Source: Pseudogemmobacter hezensis (GTDB lineage: Bacteria > Pseudomonadota > Alphaproteobacteria > Rhodobacterales > Rhodobacteraceae). Taken from it: a stretch of DNA of 64,000 bases. Positions 43,271 to 52,244 of the stretch are shown piece by piece. Where the stretch lies: positions 1 to 64,000 of the forward strand of contig NZ_JABJXT010000002.1 in the NCBI RefSeq assembly GCF_013155295.1. The letters are read 5' to 3'. Position 1 is the stretch's first letter, and every line of letters begins with the position of its first letter. A program made the position numbers and the translations under genes. The notes below the pieces were generated by a model, which worked only from the letters and a program-made list of their open reading frames with translations, made no database searches and was not told where the DNA came from.

Positions 43271-44578
43271 ATGAAGCTCCGACCGAAACTTTGCATCGGC
43301 ATCTCACTGGCCCCGACATGGCTTTCCGGCGAGGGCTGGCGGCTGCCAGGCAGCGGCATCGAGGGGCTATACTCCAGCGATTTCGCGCTGGAGACCGCCA
43401 AAGCCGCCGAGGCCGCGCATCTCGATTTCGTCTTTCGCCCCGATGCCAGTTTCCTGCCCCTGCCGGTGATGGAGCAGTCTTTCGGTTTCTCCAGCCTGGA
43501 TGCGACGCTGCTGATGACCGCCATCGCGCGTGAAACGGCAAAGATCGGGCTGGTCACCACCATTTCCACCACTTTCGGCCATCCCTATATCGCGGCGCGG
43601 CAGCTGATGTCGCTGCATTGGCTAAGCCAGGGCCGGGCCGGGTGGAATGTGGTTACCGCCTTGCAGGGGCACGAGAATTTCGGCCTGCCCGATATGCCAT
43701 CCTCTGATGCCCGCTATGCCCGCGCCGCCGAATTTACCGAAGTTGTGCGCCGGCTCTGGGCCAGTTTCCCCTCAGACGCGCTGGTGGTTGACCGCGCAGC
43801 CGGGCGCTATGCCGATACCGATCTGATCCTGCCGATCAACCATCGCGGCCCGGATTTCCAGGTCCAGGGCCCGCTGAACCTGCCCGCCTTCCCCGGCCCC
43901 GGCATTCCGCTGATGCAGGCGGGCGGCTCGGCCACCGGGGTCGATTTCGCGGGTCAGGTGGCAGATATGGTCTTTGGCATGACCCCCGATCTGGATACCG
44001 CGCTGAAGACCCGCGCCCAGCTTTCGGCCCGCGCCATCGCCCATCGCCGCGCGCCGCGCGACCTGCGGCTTTTGCCCGGGCTAAGCCTTTATCTGGGCAA
44101 AACCCGGGCCGAGGCGCAGGATCTCTTTGCCGCCAATCACCGCCGCATCACGCGGGCGCAGCGCATCCAGCGCGTGACCGAGGCGACCGGCCTCGACCTG
44201 AGCACCTGGCCCGATGATCGCCCGATCACCCTGGCCGATCTGCCAAAAGCGCCGGGCGGCCCACGCAGCGCTGGCCATATCGCCCTTCTGCGCCGGATCA
44301 TTGAGACCGATCAGCCCACAGTCGAACAGCTGCTGGCGCGGCCCGAGATCCTGGCCTCGGTCCATTGGCAGATCATCGGCACCCCCGAAGATGCCGCGAC
44401 AGAGATCATCCGCTGGCATGAGGCGGGCGCGATTGACGGCTTTATCGCGGTGCCGGGGGGGGCGCCTCAATCGCTGCATCTGACGCTGAACGATCTGGTG
44501 CCCCGGCTGAGGGATGCAGGCCATTTCCGCCACGCTTATCAGGGCGATACGCTGGTCTCACATCTGACCGAGGCGTAA
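43271..44578 (+). CDS. LLM-class flavin-dependent monooxygenase (NtaA/SnaA/DszA type)
   Basis: A 435-aa luciferase-like monooxygenase using reduced FMN. ARETAKIGLVTTISTTFGHPYIAARQLMSLHWLSQGRAGWNVVTAL is the signature of the NtaA/SnaA/DszA/EmoA subgroup, and SPxxG-type FMN contacts lie near GIPLMQAGGSATGVDFAGQVADMVF. Known members cleave C-N or C-S bonds in chelators (NTA, EDTA), sulfones and others. No flavin reductase gene is next to it. Its place behind a TonB receptor and ferric-chelate transporter suggests it acts on the imported ligand, which is inference. Confidence 0.88.
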   Translation: MKLRPKLCIGISLAPTWLSGEGWRLPGSGIEGLYSSDFALETAKAAEAAHLDFVFRPDASFLPLPVMEQSFGFSSLDATLLMTAIARETAKIGLVTTISTTFGHPYIAARQLMSLHWLSQGRAGWNVVTALQGHENFGLPDMPSSDARYARAAEFTEVVRRLWASFPSDALVVDRAAGRYADTDLILPINHRGPDFQVQGPLNLPAFPGPGIPLMQAGGSATGVDFAGQVADMVFGMTPDLDTALKTRAQLSARAIAHRRAPRDLRLLPGLSLYLGKTRAEAQDLFAANHRRITRAQRIQRVTEATGLDLSTWPDDRPITLADLPKAPGGPRSAGHIALLRRIIETDQPTVEQLLARPEILASVHWQIIGTPEDAATEIIRWHEAGAIDGFIAVPGGAPQSLHLTLNDLVPRLRDAGHFRHAYQGDTLVSHLTEA

Positions 44579-44594
44579 GCGCCCGGATCCGGGG

Positions 44595-45782
44595 TCAGTC
44601 GCCCATGAATTGCCGCCAGCGGCGCACCAGGTAATTGTGCTCGGGCATGATCGTTGACCAGACCGCGACCCGCGCCACCCGTGCCTGATAGCTGCCGCCC
44701 TCGCGCCGCTCGCCCTTATGGACGACAACCGTGCCGTCGCTGCCGGGCAAATCGGTGGCGGCGGTCTGGCCGTCATACCAATAGGCCCATTCCTGCGGGG
44801 TCAGCGTTTCGCGCAATGGCCCCGGCACCGAGATGTAATAGCCCTGCCGCGCCATGATCGCGCCCGGCATACCATCCAGCCACCAGTTCAGATAGGCATA
44901 GGCCATATCCAGCACCGCGCCGCTGGCCGCCGCCGAAAGGCACAGCCCCGAATGCCAGCCGCGATAACCCTCAGCCGGGGCCGCATAATGCAGCCGCCGC
45001 CCCTGCCCGCGCAGCGTATAACACGCCGGAGACCACATCGCCGAGATCATCGGCCCGCCACTCCCCGGCGCCATCATCAGCCGCACCGCATCATCCGAGG
45101 TCGCCCAGAACCGCGTGAAATGCCCCGCCCGGCGCAGCGGCATCAAGACCGCGAAAAGCGCGTCAATCTCTTCGATGGTCAGATCACCGGGATCCTGGAT
45201 CGCCACCAGCCCGGCGGCCCGCGCGGCCAGGGCCAGCTCGACCACACTGGCGGCCGGGTCGGCGGCCAGCGCGGTGCGCCCGTGCCAGCGCCCATCCAGC
45301 AGCCAGGCCCAGCTTTGCGCCTCATCCGGGGCAAGGCTGGCGGCCAGCTCTGGCGTGATGGCAAAGCTGTCGACGTTATAGGTGGTCGGCAGCATGGCGA
45401 TCTGCGGACGCTCGCCCAGCGGGCGCGGGCCAAGGCTGCGCCCGGGCTGCACGAACAGCAGATCACCGGGCCAGCTGCCTGAACGGGGCGAGGACGGGCG
45501 CGCACCGATGGGGGTTCCGGCCACAGTGACCTCTGGCCAGCGGGTGATCCGGGCCGTCTCGACCGGCTGGATCGAGGCCGCCGTCCAGAACAGATCCAGC
45601 GCGTGGAACCACTGGTCGCATACATCGAAACTGCCTGGCGACATCACCACGCGGCGCTGACAGTCCAGCCCATCCAGCGCCTCGAAAACGATGCGGAAGG
45701 GCAGATCCTGCTGCGCCCGCGCAGTCAGCGCCGGGATCAGCGTCGCCGGGGTGCCGATCACCCGCAAAACCGGCTCTGTCAT
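44595..45782 (-). CDS. Solute-binding-protein paralogue without export signal
   Basis: A 395-aa protein homologous along its length to the periplasmic binding protein at 47115-48407. Shared blocks include MWSPA, EGYRGW, YLNWWLDG, ARQGYY, EWAYWYDG, GGSYQAR and a C-terminal RRWRQFM. It begins MTEPVLRVIGTPATLIPALT, with a strong GAGGGGG site before the ATG and no hydrophobic or twin-arginine leader; the fold starts at residue 5. It should stay in the cytoplasm. It lies 10 bases after the GntR-type regulator on the same strand, so the two are co-expressed. A ligand-sensing partner role is inferred. Confidence 0.8.
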   Translation of the reverse strand: MTEPVLRVIGTPATLIPALTARAQQDLPFRIVFEALDGLDCQRRVVMSPGSFDVCDQWFHALDLFWTAASIQPVETARITRWPEVTVAGTPIGARPSSPRSGSWPGDLLFVQPGRSLGPRPLGERPQIAMLPTTYNVDSFAITPELAASLAPDEAQSWAWLLDGRWHGRTALAADPAASVVELALAARAAGLVAIQDPGDLTIEEIDALFAVLMPLRRAGHFTRFWATSDDAVRLMMAPGSGGPMISAMWSPACYTLRGQGRRLHYAAPAEGYRGWHSGLCLSAAASGAVLDMAYAYLNWWLDGMPGAIMARQGYYISVPGPLRETLTPQEWAYWYDGQTAATDLPGSDGTVVVHKGERREGGSYQARVARVAVWSTIMPEHNYLVRRWRQFMGD

Positions 45783-45792
45783 CGCGGCCCCC

Positions 45793-46854
45793 TCATGTTT
45801 CGGGCATCAGCCAGGGGGCCAGTAGCGGCGGTGGCAGCTGCGACAGCACCCGCAGCCGCGCCAGTGTCAGCGGCCCGATCCGCGTCAGATGAGCCGCCAG
45901 CAGAGCCTGCGCCGTGCCCGGCTCGTCATGGCGCAAATGGCGCAGGATCAAAGCGTAATCCTGCAGCGCCGCCAGATCGTCAACCAGCGGAAAATGCTGG
46001 CGAAACAGATGCGGCACCACCAGCGAAATCTGATTGCGCCGGATCGAGGCCAGCAGCCGCGAATTGCGAAGCCCGCCAAAAATCTGCTGAAACATCAGCT
46101 GATCCAGATCGTCCAGCGCCACCGGATCCACCGCCGGAAAGGCATCCATCACCCGCGCCAGCCGCGCCCCGGCCTGATCCAGCCAGTCCGGGTCCAGCCC
46201 CGGCTGCACCTGGGCCAGGGCCGCAGGCTCTAACAACAGCCGCATCTCAAGCGTTTCGCGCAGATCGCGGGCGGTCATCTGGCCGACGATCCAATGCGAT
46301 TTGCTGTCCTTGATCACAAGGCGGCGGTCCAGCAACCGCCAGAGCACCTCGCGTGCGACGGTGCGGCTGACGTGATAGTGGCGGCCAAGCGCCTCTTCCT
46401 GGATACGCCAGGAGCCAAAGGGCATCGCGGCGGTGATTTCCTCGCGCACATCTTCATAGATCCGCTCCCATGTGGCAGAGCGGTCGATTTCCTCTGGCTG
46501 CTCGGTCAGGATCCGGTGCAGCTGACGCAGCGGCATCCGCAGCGGCGCAGCCGTGCCCACCACATAACCCTGCCCGCCCGCCTGACGAATCAGCCCTTCA
46601 TCGGCCAGCAGCGCCAGCGCCCGGCGCACCGGGGCCCGGCTGACCCCCAGCTGCCCGGCAAGCTGCGCCTCTTTCATGACCAGCCCGGCCGGAAGCTCAT
46701 GGCTGGCGATTTTGCGCCGCAAAAGATCGCGCAGCGTCGCATAGAGGAAGGCCGGACGCCGCTGGCTGGCCCCGGCCCCGCCCCGCCCCCCGCCAGAAAG
46801 AGATCGGGCAGCAGGGGATTTGGCAGCGAAAGATTCGGCTGCGGGCTTCACCAT
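45793..46854 (-). CDS. GntR-family regulator with two winged-helix domains and an FCD-like domain
   Basis: A 353-aa regulator. A first GntR winged helix spans about 37-100 (FLYATLRDLLRRKIASHELPAG, AQLAGQLGVSRAPVRRALALLADEGLI). A second GntR-like unit spans about 129-191 (YEDVREEITAAMPFGSWRIQEEALGRHYHVSRTVAREVLWRLLDRRLV). An all-helical FCD-type effector domain (about 198-340) follows. Most GntR proteins have a single HTH. It diverges from the binding-protein/ABC operon with 260 bases between, and is followed by the signal-less binding-protein paralogue. It probably controls both units. Confidence 0.85.
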   Translation of the reverse strand: MVKPAAESFAAKSPAARSLSGGGRGGAGASQRRPAFLYATLRDLLRRKIASHELPAGLVMKEAQLAGQLGVSRAPVRRALALLADEGLIRQAGGQGYVVGTAAPLRMPLRQLHRILTEQPEEIDRSATWERIYEDVREEITAAMPFGSWRIQEEALGRHYHVSRTVAREVLWRLLDRRLVIKDSKSHWIVGQMTARDLRETLEMRLLLEPAALAQVQPGLDPDWLDQAGARLARVMDAFPAVDPVALDDLDQLMFQQIFGGLRNSRLLASIRRNQISLVVPHLFRQHFPLVDDLAALQDYALILRHLRHDEPGTAQALLAAHLTRIGPLTLARLRVLSQLPPPLLAPWLMPET

Positions 46855-47007
46855 TGGCCGGAAATCCTGTGCAACAGATTAAAAACTGAGCCTTCCTCGG
46901 TGTTTATCCGGAAAATCGCCCAAAAAACAGGCGACGATCTCGGGCAAACAACACATTCCGGCCGCTGAATCTCTTTTTACACTATAAAATTGTGCATTGC
47001 ATCCGAA

Positions 47008-47028
47008 GAACACTTTGTTAGCGTGTTC
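47008..47028. promoter_or_regulatory. Inverted repeat in the divergent GntR/ABC promoter region
   Basis: GAACAC, nine bases, GTGTTC: perfect 6-bp arms, 87 bases upstream of the binding-protein gene. Just before it, 46975-46990 reads TTTTTACACTATAAAAT, AT-rich and promoter-like. The site could bind the double-HTH GntR regulator. Confidence 0.4.
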
Positions 47029-47114
47029 GCCGGAATGGCATCCGCTTTGGATACTTCTGACGGCCCGACCGGGCAAAGATCCGGCAGGTCATCTCCAGCA
47101 ACAGGGAGAGTGTT

Positions 47115-48407
47115 ATGACAACCAGGACCAGCAAAACCGGCGTCAGCCGGCGCGACTTTCTGAAAACCTCGGCGGCGGGGGCCGGTGCGGCTGTGGGATC
47201 AGGGATCCTTGGCGCACCGATGATCTGGGCACAGACCATCAAAGACATCACGCTGAACCAGGTGGGGCCGTCCTATTCGGTGATCGGCGACATCTGTGAA
47301 AAGGCCTCGGCCGATCTGGGCTTTAAGATCGTGCCGCAAACCGCGGACAGCACCCAGCTGATGGCCAAGGTGGTGAACCAGCCCGAAACCATCGACATTG
47401 CCGATCTGGAATTCTGGGCGATGCAGAAGATCTGGCGCTCGGGTCAGCTGCAGCCGGTCGAGGTGAACAGGATCGCCAAATGGGGCGATATCACCCCGGT
47501 GATGAAGGACGGGAAGAACTTCGACGGCTCCGCCCAGTCGATGCAGGGCACGACGCCGATCAAGGTGATGTATACGGGCGGCGCGGGTGACACTACATTT
47601 GCCGCGTCGGCCACCGATTTCGCCACCACGCTGCCCACCATCTTCAACGCCGATACCGTGGGCATCCGCCCCGATCTGATCGGCCGCCCCGTCGACAGCT
47701 GGGGAGAGCTGTTCAACCCCGAGTTCAAGGGCAAGACCGCGCTGGTCAATATCCCGCAGATCGGGATCATGGACGCCGCCATGGCGATGGAGGCTCTGGG
47801 CGAGCTGACCTATGGCGACAAGGGCAATATGACCCGCGAAGAGATCGACGCCACCATCAACCGCCTGATCGGGCTGAAGAAAGACGGCCAGTTCCGCGCC
47901 TTCTGGTCGACCTTCGACGAATCGGTCAACCTGATGGCGGGCGGCGAGGTGGTGATCCAGTCGATGTGGTCGCCCGCCGTCACGGCCGTCAAATCGCGCG
48001 GCACCGCCTGCGTCTATCAGGGGCTGAAAGAGGGCTATCGTGGCTGGGGCCTGGGCATGGGCCTGATGAGCCATCTTGAGGGGATCAAGCTGGAAGCGGC
48101 CTATGAATATCTGAACTGGTATCTCTCGGGCTGGCAGGGCGCGTTCATTGCACGCCAGGGCTATTACTCCTCGGTGCTTTCGACCACGAAAGAGCAGCTG
48201 ACGGCCAATGAATGGGGCTATTGGTATGAGGGCAAGGCCGCGACCGAGGACATTCTCGACCCCTACGGCGCGGTGATGGACAAGGCAGGCGCAGTGCGCG
48301 ACGGCGGCTCTTTCGAGGCGCGGATGGGCCATGTCGCCTGCTGGAACACCGTCATGGATGAAGAGCGCTACATGGTGCAGCGCTGGAACGAGTTCGTCTC
48401 GTCGTGA
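47115..48407 (+). CDS. ABC transporter solute-binding protein, Tat-exported
   Basis: A 430-aa PotD-like extracellular solute-binding protein. The N-terminus is a twin-arginine signal, VSRRDFLKTSAAGAGAAVGSGILGAPMIWAQT, so it is exported folded. The mature protein follows the spermidine/putrescine-type binding fold (EEIDATINRLIGLKK, VIQSMWSPAVTAVK). The ligand is unknown; related transporters carry polyamines, opines or other amines. It starts the operon that runs to 53490, and a hairpin after it may raise its transcript level above the permeases. A signal-less paralogue lies at 44595-45782. Confidence 0.92.
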   Translation: MTTRTSKTGVSRRDFLKTSAAGAGAAVGSGILGAPMIWAQTIKDITLNQVGPSYSVIGDICEKASADLGFKIVPQTADSTQLMAKVVNQPETIDIADLEFWAMQKIWRSGQLQPVEVNRIAKWGDITPVMKDGKNFDGSAQSMQGTTPIKVMYTGGAGDTTFAASATDFATTLPTIFNADTVGIRPDLIGRPVDSWGELFNPEFKGKTALVNIPQIGIMDAAMAMEALGELTYGDKGNMTREEIDATINRLIGLKKDGQFRAFWSTFDESVNLMAGGEVVIQSMWSPAVTAVKSRGTACVYQGLKEGYRGWGLGMGLMSHLEGIKLEAAYEYLNWYLSGWQGAFIARQGYYSSVLSTTKEQLTANEWGYWYEGKAATEDILDPYGAVMDKAGAVRDGGSFEARMGHVACWNTVMDEERYMVQRWNEFVSS

Positions 48408-48414
48408 TCCATCC

Positions 48415-48441
48415 ACCGGCGGGGGCCTGCCCTCCGCCGGT
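48415..48441 (+). terminator. Hairpin between the binding-protein and permease genes
   Basis: ACCGGCGG and CCGCCGGT form an 8-bp perfect stem, eight bases after the stop of the binding-protein gene. Such intercistronic hairpins often protect the upstream message, giving excess binding protein over permease. Confidence 0.55.
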
Positions 48442-48464
48442 CCCTTTGCTGTCGAGGTTCCCCA

Positions 48465-49337
48465 ATGTCCCGATCCTCTGGGCGGTCGTCGCCGCTGACC
48501 CCTTATCTGCAGGTTGCGCCGCTAGCACTGATCATGCTGGCGATGGTCGGCGTGCCGCTGATCACGGTGGTGCTGCTGAGTTTCTGGCAGTCGGATGGCA
48601 TCTCGATCTACCCCGAGTTCACCTGGGCAAATTACGCCCAGGTGCTGACCTCGCCGGTGACGCTGACGCTGTTTCTGAACACGCTGAAATATGCCGCGCT
48701 GACCCTGGTGGCGACGATCCTGATCGGCTTCACCTGCTCGTATTTCCTGGTCTTCCATGTGCGCAACCTGAAATGGCAGATCGGGCTGTTTTTGCTGTGC
48801 ACGATCCCGTTCTGGACATCCAATGTGATCCGCATGGTCAGCTGGATCCCGTTTCTGGGGCGTGAAGGCGTGTTCAACCAGGCGCTGATTTCAGCCGGGA
48901 TGATCGACCAACCGCTTGATATCCTGCTCTATTCTGACTTCGCGGTGGTCCTGACCTATATCCATCTGTTTACCCTGTTCATGATCGTGCCGATCTTCAA
49001 CTCGATGGCGAAGATCAATCCGAATCTGATCGAGGCCGCCCGCGATGCAGGGGCCTCGGGCTGGCAGATCCTGTGGACGGTGATCGTGCCGCTGTCGCGG
49101 ACCGGGATCGCGCTTGGTTCGATCTTTGTGGTGACGCTGGTGATGGGCGACTTCTTCGTCGTGCGGGTGATGAGCGGCGGGCAAAGCGCCTCTGTCGTCT
49201 CGGCGATGAAAAACCAGATTGATCAGCTTTTCTATCCCGAGGCCGCGGCCATGGCGGTGCTGCTGATCGTCGTCGTGCTGCTGATGGTTTCAGCGATCCT
49301 GCGGATTGTCGACATCCGCTCTGAACTGGCGAAGTGA
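48465..49337 (+). CDS. ABC transporter permease (PotB-like)
   Basis: A 290-aa inner-membrane permease with about six helices, starting MSRSSGRSSPLTPYLQVAPLAL. The EAA cytoplasmic loop is NPNLIEAARDAGASGWQILWTVIVPLSRTGI. VTLTLFLNTLKYAALTLVATILIGFTCSYFLVF and TIPFWTSNVIRMVSWIPFLGREG match the PotB branch. It forms a heterodimer with the following permease by inference. Its stop is seven bases before that gene. Confidence 0.93.
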   Translation: MSRSSGRSSPLTPYLQVAPLALIMLAMVGVPLITVVLLSFWQSDGISIYPEFTWANYAQVLTSPVTLTLFLNTLKYAALTLVATILIGFTCSYFLVFHVRNLKWQIGLFLLCTIPFWTSNVIRMVSWIPFLGREGVFNQALISAGMIDQPLDILLYSDFAVVLTYIHLFTLFMIVPIFNSMAKINPNLIEAARDAGASGWQILWTVIVPLSRTGIALGSIFVVTLVMGDFFVVRVMSGGQSASVVSAMKNQIDQLFYPEAAAMAVLLIVVVLLMVSAILRIVDIRSELAK

Positions 49338-49344
49338 GGGTCTG

Positions 49345-50181
49345 ATGGCACAGGCAACCCAGAAACGCGGCGTCGGCTTTTACCTGCTGGCAGCATTTTT
49401 CGCGCTGTTCGTGATCTTTCTTTACGGGCCGATGCTGGTGATTTTCGTGCTCAGCTTTCAGGGACCGTCGGGGGGGCTGACCTTTCCGATGCGCGGTGTC
49501 TCGACCCATTGGTTCAACGATCTCTGGACCTCGACGCGCTATGGCGATCTGGGCGGTGCCTTTCGCCGCTCGGTCATGCTGGGGGCGATGTCGCTGCTGA
49601 TCACCGCCGTGGTTTGCCTTTTCGCAGGGCTGGCCTTTCGCAAGCGGTTCATCGGGGCGGGCCCGCTGTTCTATCTGGCGATCACCAGCCTGGTCGTGCC
49701 CGGGATCCTGCTTGGCCTTGGCATTTCCCAGCTTTTCCAGATGCTTGGATTCCGTCTACACTGGTGGCTGTCAGGGCTGGGGGCGCACCTTAGCTGGACG
49801 CTGCCTTTCGGCCTTTTGATCATGTTCGCCGTCCTGAACCGCTTTGACAGCTCCTGGGAAGAGGCCGCCCGTGACGCGGGCGCAAGCCCCTGGCAGACCC
49901 TGCGCTATGTCACGGTGCCAATTCTGTTCCCGGGCCTGATCGCAGTCGCCCTGTTCGGCTTCACCCTTTCCTATGACGAGATGCCGCGTTCTTTGCTGAC
50001 GGTTGGTGGCCGCAATACCCTGCCGATCGAGATCTCGAATATGACAACAAATGTCACGACGCCCGCGCTTTACGCCATTGGCACTGTCACCTCGGTGATC
50101 AGCTTTGCGGTCATCGCGCTGGCCTTCGCCGGCATCGCCCTTATCCAAAAACGCCGAGCCCGCGCCAAGCGAGGAGCCTGA
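49345..50181 (+). CDS. ABC transporter permease (PotC-like)
   Basis: A 278-aa permease with six helices. FALFVIFLYGPMLVIFVLSFQGPSGGLTFPM opens it, and the EAA loop is SWEEAARDAGASPWQTLRYVTVPILFPGLIAVALFGFTLSYDEMPRSLL, typical of PotC. GTGAGGG precedes ATG 49345; the frame to 49306 overlaps the upstream gene. The C-terminus ends in a basic cytoplasmic tail. The ATPase gene follows after two bases. Confidence 0.93.
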   Translation: MAQATQKRGVGFYLLAAFFALFVIFLYGPMLVIFVLSFQGPSGGLTFPMRGVSTHWFNDLWTSTRYGDLGGAFRRSVMLGAMSLLITAVVCLFAGLAFRKRFIGAGPLFYLAITSLVVPGILLGLGISQLFQMLGFRLHWWLSGLGAHLSWTLPFGLLIMFAVLNRFDSSWEEAARDAGASPWQTLRYVTVPILFPGLIAVALFGFTLSYDEMPRSLLTVGGRNTLPIEISNMTTNVTTPALYAIGTVTSVISFAVIALAFAGIALIQKRRARAKRGA

Positions 50182-50183
50182 AT

Positions 50184-51299
50184 ATGTCCGATCTCAGCCG
50201 TATCGATATCCAATCCGTTACCAAACTTTATGGAACCGCCAGGGCCGTCAACAATGTGGATCTGGTGATTGAGGGGGGCTCTTACTGCTGCATGATCGGC
50301 CCCTCGGGGTGTGGTAAAACCACGCTCTTGCGGATGATTGCCGGCCATGAAGAGCCTTCCTCGGGCATGATCAAAATCGGTGGTCAGGATGTCACCCATG
50401 CAAAAACAGGCAATCGTGGAACGGCGCTTATGTTCCAGAACTATGCCCTGTTTCCGCATCTGTCCCTGACCGACAACGTCGCCTTTTCTTTGCGCATTAA
50501 AGGGATTGCTACTGACACCCGCCGCCAGAATGCGCGAGAGATGCTTGAGCGTGTGCAGCTTGGCCACCTGGCCGACCGCCTGCCATCAGAGCTGTCCGGC
50601 GGCCAGCAGCAGCGTGTTGCCCTCGCCCGAGCGCTGATCACCAACCCAAAGGTCCTTCTCCTGGACGAGCCGCTTTCCGCGCTGGATGAATTCCTGCGCC
50701 TGCGGATGCGGGTCGAGCTGAAACGGTTGCAAAATGAGCTTGGCATCACCTTCATTCACGTCACTCACACCCAGCCAGAGGCAATTGCCCTGGCTGATCA
50801 GGTTGTCGTTATGGACCACGGCCTGATCGAACAGGCCGCTTCCCCGCATGATATCTACAACCACCCGCACAGCCCCTATGTTGCCCGCTTCATGGGGGGG
50901 CAGAATGTGCTGACCGGCACCGTCAGCAGCACCTCTGGCGACACGGCAATCGTCACCAGCGCAGCAGGTGTCAGCTATGACCTTCCATCAGCGCCCGGCG
51001 TTGTTCAGGGCGCCGAGATTCGCTTTTCCGTCCGCCGTGATCGCATCCAGGTGATCCCCGCCCCCGCCGCACGAAACGGGCTGACGGGAAAGGTGATCAA
51101 TACCGAGTATCAGGGCACTTTCGTCAAAGTGGCCCTGGATACCGGATCACGCGAAGAATTCATCATCTACATGCCCGATGACACCTGGTTCGCGCGCCCG
51201 ATCGAAATCGGCGAAACCATTCATGCCAGCTGGCAGCCCGCCACAAGCCACCACCTCAAAGGCACGAACAATTCAACCGGAACGCCCCTCGAAGACTGA
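50184..51299 (+). CDS. ABC transporter ATP-binding protein (PotA-like)
   Basis: A 371-aa ATPase. It has Walker A MIGPSGCGKTTLLRMIAG, the signature ELSGGQQQRVALARALI, Walker B LLLDEPLSALDEFLRLRMRVELK and the switch His in FIHVTHTQPEAIAL. A C-terminal TOBE domain (about 280-355) is typical of the polyamine/CUT1-type ATPases. It follows the permease by two bases and precedes the deacetylase-like gene by 26 bases. Its base composition is a little lower in GC than the permeases. Confidence 0.95.
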   Translation: MSDLSRIDIQSVTKLYGTARAVNNVDLVIEGGSYCCMIGPSGCGKTTLLRMIAGHEEPSSGMIKIGGQDVTHAKTGNRGTALMFQNYALFPHLSLTDNVAFSLRIKGIATDTRRQNAREMLERVQLGHLADRLPSELSGGQQQRVALARALITNPKVLLLDEPLSALDEFLRLRMRVELKRLQNELGITFIHVTHTQPEAIALADQVVVMDHGLIEQAASPHDIYNHPHSPYVARFMGGQNVLTGTVSSTSGDTAIVTSAAGVSYDLPSAPGVVQGAEIRFSVRRDRIQVIPAPAARNGLTGKVINTEYQGTFVKVALDTGSREEFIIYMPDDTWFARPIEIGETIHASWQPATSHHLKGTNNSTGTPLED

Positions 51300-51325
51300 C
51301 AGCGATCCGTTAACAAGAGGATAAC

Positions 51326-52228
51326 ATGGCAAAAAAAATCTACTGCACCTTTGGCACCGATATTGATTCGGTTGCGGGCTGGATCGGATCCTATGGCGGG
51401 GGCGACAGCCCCTCAGACATTCAGCGCGGCATTTTCGCAACCGAAGTCGGCATCCCCCGGCTGCTGCGCCTGTTCAAAAAATACGATCTCCAGACCAGTT
51501 TTTTTATTCCGGGCCATTCGCTGGAAACCTTTCCGAAAGAAATGCGGATGATTGTGGATGCAGGCCATGAGGTGGGCGCCCACGGCTATCTGCATGAAAA
51601 CCCGATTGCCATGACACCACAGCAAGAGGAGGATGTTCTCGTCAAATCAATCGAGCTGATCGACAAACTAACCGGCCGCCCGCCACGCGGCTATGTTGCC
51701 CCATGGTGGGAAATGTCGAACTCGACGGCGGCTTTGCTGCAAAAATACAATTTCAGCTATGATCACAGCCAGGGCTATCGCGACTTTCAGCCTTTCTACG
51801 CTCGTGTCGGTGATGAATGGAATGTCATCGACTATACAAAGCAGGCGAAGGATTGGATGCATCCGCTGAAACACGGCACAGAGATCGACCTCGTCGATAT
51901 CGCTGCGAACTGGTATGTCGACGACCTGCCGCCCATGATGTTTATGAAGAAGTCGCCCAACAGCCATGGCTTTGTAAACCCGCGCGATATTGAAGAGCTC
52001 TGGCGTGATCAGTTCGACTGGGTCTACCGGGAAATGGATTATGCGGTCTTCGCCTTTACTATCCATCCGGATGTGGCGGGCCGGCCGCAGGTTCTGCTGA
52101 TGCTGGAACGCCTGATTGAATACATCAACGGCCATGAGGGGGTTGAATGGGCCACCTTCGAGCAGATCTCCGACGATTTCCGCAAGCGTTATCCGTTTGA
52201 AAGCGGCAGACGCCCGGAAGTGATCTGA
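51326..52228 (+). CDS. Polysaccharide-deacetylase-family amidohydrolase (PuuE/PgdA-like)
   Basis: A 300-aa cytoplasmic NodB-fold hydrolase without signal peptide. Probable metal ligands Asp14 (TDIDS), His86 and His90 (HGYLHE) have the D-HxxxH spacing of the HpPgdA/PuuE branch, whose members act on amides, including cyclic ureides such as allantoin, rather than on chitin-like polymers. [19 protein letters not shown] and [24 protein letters not shown] are further family segments. Within an ABC operon it probably hydrolyses the imported compound. A role on polysaccharide is unlikely in the cytoplasm. Confidence 0.85.
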   Translation: MAKKIYCTFGTDIDSVAGWIGSYGGGDSPSDIQRGIFATEVGIPRLLRLFKKYDLQTSFFIPGHSLETFPKEMRMIVDAGHEVGAHGYLHENPIAMTPQQEEDVLVKSIELIDKLTGRPPRGYVAPWWEMSNSTAALLQKYNFSYDHSQGYRDFQPFYARVGDEWNVIDYTKQAKDWMHPLKHGTEIDLVDIAANWYVDDLPPMMFMKKSPNSHGFVNPRDIEELWRDQFDWVYREMDYAVFAFTIHPDVAGRPQVLLMLERLIEYINGHEGVEWATFEQISDDFRKRYPFESGRRPEVI

Positions 52229-52244
52229 ACGGCGCAACTGCGGA

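Noticed and set aside
47199-48416. 405-aa minus-strand frame over the binding-protein gene
   Set aside because: It is a shadow of the Tat-exported binding protein, whose frame is supported by homology to its paralogue.
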